This document shows, piece after piece, positions 1-5,498 of a DNA stretch of 10,431 nucleotides. A model generated the notes under the pieces. The model ran no database searches, had not been told where the DNA came from, and saw only the letters and a program-made list of their open reading frames with translations. The DNA comes from Thermoplasmata archaeon (GTDB taxonomy: Archaea; Thermoplasmatota; Thermoplasmata; Sysuiplasmatales; Sysuiplasmataceae), in assembly GCA_021796175.1 (NCBI GenBank), contig JAJYOM010000048.1:1-10431 (forward strand), read 5' to 3'. The position numbers were made by a program, and so were the translations under genes. Each line of letters opens with the position of its first letter. Position 1 is the first letter of the stretch.

Positions 1-1271
1 ACTGGCGAAATACGGCCTGTCCCGCCCCGCTGCTCAAGACCATAGCGGCGCCAGTCAATGCCGCTCACCACCTGGGTGATTGCGCAGGCTCCCTGCTGGT
101 AGAGCAGTGGCACCCGGTTTGCATAGCGCATGATTGCGACGGGCTGGTCCGGAGGCAACTCCCCGCCATACACTATGCCTGCCTCCACCTGATACGGGTT
201 GCCGCCGAAGACTGCGGGAGGCCTGGTTGACGGCTGGGCATAGAACTCCGGACGAAGCGTACCGAGAACATTCTTCAGTCCCCTTTTTATCAGCGACTCA
301 CCGATGGGGCTCAGACAGTCGGTCTGAGGTGCCATGATCTTGGTCTGGTTGACTGCACCCAGTATTGCTTTCGCCTGCTCCAGACTTATGTCCTTCGGTC
401 TCCTGTCTGGTGAAACCATTGCCTTCTCACAAATCTCCCTGGCCACCCTGTCGCTTATCCTTGAGAATTCATTTCTGAGGAAAGCCGAAACACGCTTTTC
501 CTCGGTGTAGGCAAGCATGTTGATCAGTGTACCAATCTCCAGTCCGTACGGGTGGGGCTTGACCTCGATCGCTTTCGGCGGCATGGTCTGGGTGGCCCTC
601 CCAAAGGCATACATCTTTCCGTCAGGATCCGTATAGAGGACAGTTGCATGCGGATTGACAACGGCGGTGCTCCTCAGGTACTCCATCACGGATTGCCTGC
701 CGGTAACATACCTCGCCGCGAGACTGAACTCAACAAGTGTGCCGTGCTCGACCCTCGAGCCATTTTCCTCCCAAATCAGATGGTCCTCCCTGACAACCAC
801 CGGTCTGTTCTTTTTCGTGTCTATTGTCAGATCTATGTCGTTTGATACATCCGACTCGGCTATCTTTGACCTTATGTGCGTTGCCTTGCCGGTCGTAATC
901 TGTGAATACATCACGACTGCAGATATTCCTATACCCTGCTGTCCTCTCGATTGTCTTATTGCGTGAAAACGTGAGCCGTAGAGGAGCCTTCCGAACACAT
1001 TGGGCATCTGTGCCCTCACAATGCCCGGGCCGTTGTCTCTCACGCTGACTCGATATTCCGTCTGGTCAGTCTTGGAAACTGTTACCGAAATCTCCGGCAA
1101 TACCGATGCCTCCTCGCAGGCGTCGAGCGAGTTGTCCACCGCCTCCTTTATTGCGACAATCAGCGCTTTGACCGTCGAATCAAAACCGAGTATCTGCCTG
1201 TTCCTCTCAAAGAACTCAGAAACCGAAATTTCCTTCTGCTTCCTGGCCAACTCTTCAGCTATTGTTGCCAT
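1..1271 (-). CDS. top6B: DNA topoisomerase VI subunit B, N-terminal part (runs off window)
   Basis: This is the ATPase subunit of type IIB topoisomerase VI. In the A2B2 enzyme it binds and hydrolyses ATP to drive strand passage through the break made by subunit A. The first ~423 codons are present, against about 500-650 in the family, and the C-terminus lies beyond position 1. The Bergerat (GHKL) ATP-binding motifs are visible: the N-box EAVDNSLDAC at residues 43-52, DNGPGI at 79-84, and the glycine loop GQQGIGIS at 110-117. The region around residues 230-310 fits the H2TH insert, and the transducer domain begins after that. The ATG at 1269-1271 has GGAG eight bases upstream, which supports this start. 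The zinc-ribbon membrane protein gene ends 75 bp upstream on the same strand. In related archaea top6A usually follows top6B, but that position is outside the window. The frame is intact and identification is secure. Confidence 0.97.
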   Translation of the reverse strand, partial: MATIAEELARKQKEISVSEFFERNRQILGFDSTVKALIVAIKEAVDNSLDACEEASVLPEISVTVSKTDQTEYRVSVRDNGPGIVRAQMPNVFGRLLYGSRFHAIRQSRGQQGIGISAVVMYSQITTGKATHIRSKIAESDVSNDIDLTIDTKKNRPVVVREDHLIWEENGSRVEHGTLVEFSLAARYVTGRQSVMEYLRSTAVVNPHATVLYTDPDGKMYAFGRATQTMPPKAIEVKPHPYGLEIGTLINMLAYTEEKRVSAFLRNEFSRISDRVAREICEKAMVSPDRRPKDISLEQAKAILGAVNQTKIMAPQTDCLSPIGESLIKRGLKNVLGTLRPEFYAQPSTRPPAVFGGNPYQVEAGIVYGGELPPDQPVAIMRYANRVPLLYQQGACAITQVVSGIDWRRYGLEQRGGTGRISP

Positions 1272-1336
1272 CCCATCCACTCCAAGCTAAGTTCAGAAAC
1301 GTCTTGTTCCGCTCTGGGGAAATAGAGTGAGCACTC

Positions 1337-1346
1337 GTATTTATTC
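1337..1346 (-). promoter_or_regulatory. Possible TATA-region promoter of top6B
   Basis: On the minus strand the 10-mer GAATAAATAC lies just at and beyond the stop codon of the upstream gene, about 65-75 nt before the top6B ATG. An archaeal TATA element here would place a transcript start near 1315 and leave a ~45-nt leader that includes the Shine-Dalgarno GGAG. The same 10-mer sits at nearly the same distance before the Hint-protein gene (7664-7673). Assignment is by motif and spacing only. Confidence 0.3.
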
Positions 1347-2360
1347 TTACTCGAACTTCTCGCCGCACTTCGGGCAGACAGAGTCATCCCGGCTGACCTC
1401 GGTTCCGCACGATGTGCAAACAAATTTTTCCTTCTTTGTCGTCCCGCCAGTTCCCTGGCTCTGGGGCAGTGTCCTCTGCCGTTTCTCTGTTTTCTCGGCT
1501 ACCCGTTCCTTAATCTGCTGTTCTCTTGCCTTTGCAATCTGCTCTCGTCTTGTTCTGGTCTGCCTTATGAGCAGCACCACAAGCGCCAGTCCGAAGAAAA
1601 GTGTGGAGACGGACAGGAAAACCACCAGTATGCTCGGCTCGATCAGCGTTATGAAAGTACTGGACTGGCCGATAGTCCGCGGCGTGAGTGTCACAGTGCT
1701 CAGAACCCATGTGCCCGAACTGTTCGACTTGAACTGCATCAGGTAAATCTGACCTGAAGGGAGTGTGGTGCTGTAGCTGTAGGTTGTGAGCACCCTGCTG
1801 TTCGAAAGTGTCACGTTCGACACCGGCACCATCGTTGTATTAAGCTGGACGCCTCCGGATCCGAAAAGCTTGACAAGTGTGACGAAGATAGGTACGGCCG
1901 TTGTGATATTTGCGGGATGATTGAATGCTGCCGTGAACGTGAAAACAGTGGAGGAAGACCCCTGAACCGGTGTCACTGAGCCGCTTTTGAAGAAGTTGCC
2001 TGTAGTGCTGTTGTGTGTGCTGTCCTGAATTACGGACGATGGCGAAAGATAGACATAGTGTGTGTAGGCGCCCGCAAACACGAAAGAAAGGACGAGCATC
2101 AGCACAACTCCGTATATCAGTATGTGGAGTGTCCGCTTGAGGCCCATGTAATACGGCAGAAGGAAACCGACAAATGCGATGATAAGGTATGCAAGTATTG
2201 AGACAGGGAGCAGAAAAAGCACAACTGAGCTGATAGCCCCGGCCGCTATCATGGAGATGATTATGCCCTCCTTCTTGCCCCTCAGCTCCCTGAGGCTGGA
2301 GCGCAATCTGTCCGAGAATGAACGGTCATCCACCACTTTGCCGCCTGAACCGCTGTCCAT
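1347..2360 (-). CDS. Polytopic membrane protein with extracytoplasmic domain and C-terminal zinc ribbon
   Basis: This is a 337-residue protein of unknown function. A charged N-terminal segment (1-30) is followed by three hydrophobic helices (about 32-51, 52-71 and 77-98). A Ser/Thr/Asn-rich domain (about 100-233) comes next, with five N-x-S/T sequons (for example N117, N151, N174, N182, N213), so it probably faces outside. A fourth helix spans 236-265. The cytoplasmic tail begins with an Arg/Lys/Gln/Glu-rich, probably helical stretch (266-297). It ends in a zinc ribbon with cysteines C315, C318, C329 and C332 in a CTSC...CPKC pattern. The layout suggests a surface-sensing or scaffold protein that joins an outside domain to a cytoplasmic zinc module; this is inference. 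No catalytic motif is seen. It precedes top6B on the same strand by 75 bp and may share a transcript with it. Confidence 0.85.
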   Translation of the reverse strand: MDSGSGGKVVDDRSFSDRLRSSLRELRGKKEGIIISMIAAGAISSVVLFLLPVSILAYLIIAFVGFLLPYYMGLKRTLHILIYGVVLMLVLSFVFAGAYTHYVYLSPSSVIQDSTHNSTTGNFFKSGSVTPVQGSSSTVFTFTAAFNHPANITTAVPIFVTLVKLFGSGGVQLNTTMVPVSNVTLSNSRVLTTYSYSTTLPSGQIYLMQFKSNSSGTWVLSTVTLTPRTIGQSSTFITLIEPSILVVFLSVSTLFFGLALVVLLIRQTRTRREQIAKAREQQIKERVAEKTEKRQRTLPQSQGTGGTTKKEKFVCTSCGTEVSRDDSVCPKCGEKFE

Positions 2361-2545
2361 TTAACCAAATCTCATTTCACATGACACAGTATTCCGATAT
2401 AACACTTTGCGGCTCCAAGGCAGAACCTACGAGTGCATTTATCACATCTCGGCAAGTGTGCTTGAAATGCATCCGATGACAACATGGAAATATCAATTTC
2501 ACTGCCTTTGGGGGCCTGTGCGGAAAAGGATTGTGCGAATGCTGA

Positions 2546-3013
2546 GCCCGATTTACCCCCTACAGCGAGTCGGTTCTCCGCCTGTCTGTACCGGATTTCA
2601 TAAGAAGGATAGTGCGTGTGCCAATACTGTCAGTCGATGCGGAGAGAGGCAGCGTGCTGCTGAATGTTGACGGAGCGGTCGAGAACTGGACCTCCAATCC
2701 TGAAGATCCGTGGATGGTCAACGATGCAATCGCATCTGTTGACGAGTACATCAATAAAGTGGATATGGGCATTACGGGAGACGGATTCCATGCGAGATGC
2801 AGCATATACGAGGCATTGCTATACTTGCCGCCCGCCCCCTTCGCGAACGAATATATGAGGGAGATGAGAAAAAGGCAGGGCTTCGTATCCGACAGGGGTC
2901 CCTCTTTTCTGCATATACTCGGTGAATCAAACAACGGAAAGTCCGTCTTCCTGTTCCTGACGGAGGAGTTTGTCACTGCACAAGCGATTCTGCCGCCATT
3001 CCGCATATGCTAG
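2546..3013 (+). pseudogene. Fragment of a P-loop ATPase gene (decayed)
   Basis: An open frame begins directly after a TGA at 2543-2545, without a good start, and ends with TAG at 3011-3013. A GTG at 2612 would give 133 residues, but the reading stays protein-like upstream of it (FIRRIVRVPILSVDAERGS and before). This suggests the true N-terminus is lost. Near the C-terminus the sequence FLHILGESNNGKSVFL is a hydrophobic strand followed by a Walker A loop (GxxxxGKS) and the start of a helix. Only about 25 residues follow the loop, so Walker B and the rest of an ATPase core are missing. The pattern resembles P-loop ATPases of the SF3 helicase/primase kind, but the family cannot be fixed. The opposite strand also has a long frame (2560-3006) with no recognisable motif. 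I read this as a truncated, non-functional gene next to vapBC. Confidence 0.45.
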
Positions 3014-3141
3014 CTGAAGCAATGTTTTTTGCCATTCGATCGACTCCCTTTCCATTTTGGGGGAGATAGTCCGTTTCCTCTGTCCTTGTGTCCACCCAAG
3101 CCTCAACCCTTACCCTGATTATGCACAATGCCATTCCTCCA

Positions 3142-3576
3142 TCATGCAAAGGGTTGCCTGACTACTATGTCACTGAATCGTTTGAAATGTTTTTCGTCTT
3201 CAGTGATTATCTCGCTTATACCGTGCTCCCTCATCGTCTCAGCAATGAGGGCATCCGAGAAAGGTGCATAGTTGAGGAGGCTGCTCCGCAGGGCGTTGTT
3301 CACTGTATTATGGGTATAGTTTACCTTGCTCCAGTTTTCAGATATGCTGATTGATCTGACAATTACGGCTGCTTCTGCTGCCGGCACACCCAGCTTCCTT
3401 GTGAAATCATTGTGAAGTTCAACCAGGACTTGATTGGACACTACGGCCCTTATACTGCCCGAGAAAGCTTTCTCCACAAGATCCCTGCAAACCTTTCTCT
3501 TTGCAGGCTCGCCCAGGTCATATGCATAGCACAGGATGTTAGTATCGAAGAACACCTCACCTTTCGTACAACTCAC
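3142..3576 (-). CDS. vapC: VapC-type PIN-domain ribonuclease toxin
   Basis: This 144-residue PIN-domain protein is the toxin of a VapBC pair. Such proteins are metal-dependent endoribonucleases that cut tRNA or rRNA when freed from the antitoxin. The acidic active-site residues are in place: D11 in FFDTN, E53 in QVLVELHND, D108 in FSDALIAE, and E126/D127 in IITEDEKHF. Length is normal for the family. The start is a GTG at 3574-3576, which lies inside the antitoxin gene and overlaps it by 20 bp, as in many VapBC operons. A second GTG (codon 8) would still keep D11 but shorten the first strand. The frame is intact and the toxin is expected to be active. Expression probably depends on translational coupling to vapB. 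Confidence 0.9.
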   Translation of the reverse strand: MSCTKGEVFFDTNILCYAYDLGEPAKRKVCRDLVEKAFSGSIRAVVSNQVLVELHNDFTRKLGVPAAEAAVIVRSISISENWSKVNYTHNTVNNALRSSLLNYAPFSDALIAETMREHGISEIITEDEKHFKRFSDIVVRQPFA

Positions 3577-3802
3577 CCCTGTTGAAGGTCCATTTCTTCA
3601 TTATTATTCCTTTTCTGAGCAGTTCAAGAGATCTGCTCACATCGTCCGATTCTATTTTCCTGACCCAGTCGTCGATAGCCTCTGAAAATGCCTTCCCAAG
3701 GTATCCTTTACGCATTCCATATTTTTTGGCGGCATATTTCCTGAACTCTCTGTCGAGTTCTTCAGGAAGATTGACTGTTACTGGTTTGGTCACTGGCATC
3801 AT
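3557..3802 (-). CDS. vapB: VapB-type ribbon-helix-helix antitoxin
   Basis: This 81-residue protein is the likely antitoxin of the PIN toxin that follows and overlaps it. Residues 5-50 fit a ribbon-helix-helix DNA-binding fold: the strand KPVTVNLPEEL, a helix with the acidic/basic pattern EFRKYAAKKYG, then a turn and second helix GYLGKAFSEAIDDWV. The C-terminal ~30 residues (RSLELLRKGIIMKKWTFNRGELYER) would be the part that wraps the toxin. Two adjacent ATG codons (3800-3802 and 3797-3799) can serve as the start. A TATA-like element centred about 25 nt upstream implies leaderless translation from the first. The pair is probably autoregulated through the palindromes at the promoter. Family assignment is firm; the exact antitoxin subclass is less so. 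Confidence 0.85.
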   Translation of the reverse strand: MMPVTKPVTVNLPEELDREFRKYAAKKYGMRKGYLGKAFSEAIDDWVRKIESDDVSRSLELLRKGIIMKKWTFNRGELYER

Positions 3803-3810
3803 ATACGCAT

Positions 3811-3839
3811 ATAAAAACGTAACATTTAAATGTTTTTAT
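3811..3839 (-). promoter_or_regulatory. vapBC promoter with interleaved palindromes (likely operator)
   Basis: A perfect 14-bp palindrome AACATTTAAATGTT lies at 3821-3834. It contains a TATA-like TTTAAAT centred ~25 nt before the vapB ATG, the spacing expected for a leaderless archaeal transcript. A second inverted pair, ATAAAAAC (3811-3818) and GTTTTTAT (3832-3839), is interleaved with it and has a centre about 2.5 bp away. Ribbon-helix-helix antitoxins bind such sites, so VapB or VapBC binding here would block TBP access. The operator role is inferred. Confidence 0.6.
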
Positions 3840-4196
3840 GCTGTAAGTGTTAGCTCGAACAAACTCCCGAAGGGCATCAGAGTAGCTGATTGTAAGACCG
3901 ATTCGCACCTTCTAAGCAAAATCTTTCCACGCCCGCTTAACAGGAGTCCAGGCACAATTCATATGGTTCACTTTCTCCATACATCCATGGTCACGTGGCA
4001 GGAGGCGAGGAAACACACTCCGTCAGAAACACTTCTTCCCATACAATTGTATTCTTCGTGAGCCTTTTTCCTTCAGTCTCCGAACTCAACTCGATGATCT
4101 GGTTCCGAAAATATCAGCAGAAACTATTGCTATTCAAGAAGTGTTTGTAACTGCAGGCGAGAGTCGGGCCCGTTCAGGAACGGTTTCCTGCATTTC
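3840..4196. other. Intergenic stretch between vapBC and the secreted-protein cluster
   Basis: No convincing gene is seen here. Its notable content is the upstream diverged direct repeat at 3927-4010. A 6-bp inverted pair with a four-base loop (CAGGAA/TTCCTG, 4175-4190) lies just beyond the stop of the membrane-anchored protein. It lacks a T-run and is too weak to call a terminator. Confidence 0.5.
3927..4010 (+). repeat. Diverged direct repeat, copy A
   Basis: This 84-bp stretch aligns without gaps to 7955-8038 with about 66 of 84 bases identical, counted by hand. Weaker similarity extends ~27 bp to the left with a 1-bp offset. In the plus frame both copies read a similar peptide (PRP..RS.GTIH.V.FLHTS...W.E.R, 18 of 28 residues the same). 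In the minus frame copy A reads MEKVNHMNCAWTPVKRAW, and copy B has a stop at the matching Trp. Neither strand gives a complete gene. It could be a remnant of a duplicated gene, a miniature element end, or a conserved non-coding element. Confidence 0.7.
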
Positions 4197-4970
4197 TCAA
4201 TACCAATTTGTATAGTGATCGGTAATGGTGACTGTGAACTGGGCACTGACATTGCCTCCAACGCCTTCAAGTAGTGCGTAATAATGCAGAGTGGAAACAG
4301 AATAGTAGGTTGCATTCACGTTGATCTCGAACATCATCGGGAACGAGAAGAAATATGAGGAGGATGCACTGCCCTTGCTCACATTCTGAAGAGTGGCGGT
4401 TGTGCCGAGTGAGAGAGTATTCGTCAGGAAGAGGGGGAATGTCGTATTCCAGAAATGCCAGTTGCTCGTGGTGTTGACCCTGTACCATCCGAATAAGGGC
4501 ACAGGGTCGTATGTCGCGGCATACCCGACATTAGAGAATTCTGCCGTATTGACTCCCCTGTTGTTAACGCCGATGGCTATCAGCGTGGGATGGAAGGACT
4601 TTGAAATAAGGCCGTGGACGTCAATCGATTCGTAATATTCGGCGCCGTTGGGGCCTGAGCCTGCAGATGGCGCGACCCCGAGGGTGAACGAGGAGTTGGT
4701 TCCATTGTCTCCTTCAATCTGGAAGAAGCTGGTTACATTCATCGTCTGGAACAGCTGATTGTCCGTTGTCCAAACGACCGATTCTGAAGCCGAGTTGTCT
4801 TGAACGATTACATGGGGAGGGGGTCCGACGGGTCTTGACTTATGAAATACTATGCCTATTATGGCAAACGTGCCCAGCAGGGCAACAACTACAACCGCAA
4901 CGACCTTCGTAACTGTCGAGCGTGCGCTCTTACCAGGAGAAGGTTTACTGTGCCGTTCCGACATGCTCAT
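4197..4970 (-). CDS. Membrane-anchored extracytoplasmic protein (N-terminal signal anchor)
   Basis: This 257-residue protein is not recognised as a known family. A basic N-terminus (KPSPGKSARSTVTK) precedes one hydrophobic helix at about 21-43 (VVAVVVVALLGTFAIIGIVF), so the topology is N-in, C-out. A Pro-rich link (RPVGPPPH) leads into a ~205-residue outer domain. That domain is rich in Ser, Thr, Asn and aromatics and has about eight N-x-S/T sequons, consistent with a beta-rich glycosylated surface domain. The ATG at 4968-4970 overlaps the TGA of the upstream 110-residue frame (ATGA). The Shine-Dalgarno AAGGTGA at 4971-4977 is better spaced (6 nt) for the second ATG at 4962-4964, so a 255-residue product is likely. 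It is the last gene of the cluster that begins with the Hint protein. Confidence 0.8.
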   Translation of the reverse strand: MSMSERHSKPSPGKSARSTVTKVVAVVVVALLGTFAIIGIVFHKSRPVGPPPHVIVQDNSASESVVWTTDNQLFQTMNVTSFFQIEGDNGTNSSFTLGVAPSAGSGPNGAEYYESIDVHGLISKSFHPTLIAIGVNNRGVNTAEFSNVGYAATYDPVPLFGWYRVNTTSNWHFWNTTFPLFLTNTLSLGTTATLQNVSKGSASSSYFFSFPMMFEINVNATYYSVSTLHYYALLEGVGGNVSAQFTVTITDHYTNWY

Positions 4971-5299
4971 TCACCTTCTGGAACAAGGTCTTGATCTGGC
5001 GCTTGTTGATATTTCAATTGCCATTGATATCTCCAGTGAATTTCGCCCTCCTGCATGCGGCACGGAGGGAGGGGGGACTTGCGCATTTTCACAGACTGCC
5101 CGACTGCCGGGATTATGGAAATGCCGCAGGCTGGGATCCGCCTGTTGTGGAGCGGTTCGAAGATTTTCATCAGGCAGTTCAGATGCCGCATGCAAATATA
5201 TCCGTCAATCCCCACTGCAGATGGACGTATTTCGGCTCTGAAATGAGCCAGGTTGTGTTCCATTCCATCAACCTGCGACAACTTGGTGATGTTCTTCAC
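4967..5299 (-). CDS. Hypothetical protein, 110 residues, translationally coupled
   Basis: No family is recognised. The predicted protein is soluble, with no signal peptide or membrane helix. It has four cysteines (C36, C42, C58, C80), a fairly basic middle and a Gln/Trp/Tyr-rich C-terminal part (HWRYQWQLKYQQ). The main evidence that it is real is its signals. The start GTG (5297-5299) overlaps the TGA of a small upstream frame as GTGA, and a strong Shine-Dalgarno GGAGGAG sits 7 nt before it. Its own TGA overlaps the ATG of the next gene as ATGA. A long plus-strand frame (4922-5371) covers the same bases, but it lacks comparable start signals and would overlap the start of the neighbouring gene head-on. 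The function is unknown. Confidence 0.55.
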   Translation of the reverse strand: MKNITKLSQVDGMEHNLAHFRAEIRPSAVGIDGYICMRHLNCLMKIFEPLHNRRIPACGISIIPAVGQSVKMRKSPLPPCRMQEGEIHWRYQWQLKYQQAPDQDLVPEGE

Positions 5300-5406
5300 T
5301 TCTCATCTCCTCCGTCAAGTGCATTTCCAATCCTCCCAAGTCTTTCTGAGTATGTCGACAAAAAATCATAAGCTGTGTGTCCCTTATTCATTTGATCCAT
5401 CTTCAC
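5296..5406 (-). CDS. Possible small protein, 34-36 residues
   Basis: A short frame starts at GTG 5404-5406 (36 residues) or, more likely, at ATG 5398-5400 (34 residues, MDQMNKGHTAYDFLSTYSER...). It ends with TGA at 5296-5298, which overlaps the GTG of the following gene. The peptide is hydrophilic and could be helical (YDFLSTYSERLGRIGNALDGG). No strong Shine-Dalgarno or TATA element is seen for its own start. The Shine-Dalgarno of the next gene lies within its last codons, as in coupled operons. A frame this short can arise by chance, so it rests mainly on the stop/start overlap. Confidence 0.35.
   Translation of the reverse strand: MKMDQMNKGHTAYDFLSTYSERLGRIGNALDGGDEK
5307..5313 (-). promoter_or_regulatory. 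Strong Shine-Dalgarno that fixes the GTG start of the 110-residue gene
   Basis: GGAGGAG on the minus strand is followed by 7 nt and then GTG at 5297-5299. It lies inside the 3' end of the small upstream frame, which favours coupled translation. Confidence 0.6.
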
Positions 5407-5498
5407 TCATGATGTGTTCTCCGGCTCGCTGACTGTTCGATTACCGTCCTTCCTTACAACTCCATGTATGGAAATTCCTGCCCACTCATTGACATTCC

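Noticed and set aside
2560..3006. Minus-strand frame of 148 codons over the P-loop fragment
   Set aside because: No motif is recognisable, whereas the plus strand holds a Walker A loop in a proper strand-loop-helix context.
3582..4061. Plus-strand frame of 159 codons through vapB and repeat copy A
   Set aside because: Its first half is antisense to vapB. Only the repeat part resembles another sequence in the window.
4175..4190. Hairpin CAGGAA-CGGT-TTCCTG after the anchored-protein gene as a terminator
   Set aside because: The stem is only 6 bp and no T-run follows on the minus strand; archaeal termination depends mainly on T-rich tracts.
4922..5371. Long plus-strand frame (149 codons) opposite the 110-residue gene
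   Set aside because: It starts with a GTG without a good ribosome site and overlaps the start of the anchored-protein gene head-on. The minus strand has a strong Shine-Dalgarno and two stop/start overlaps.
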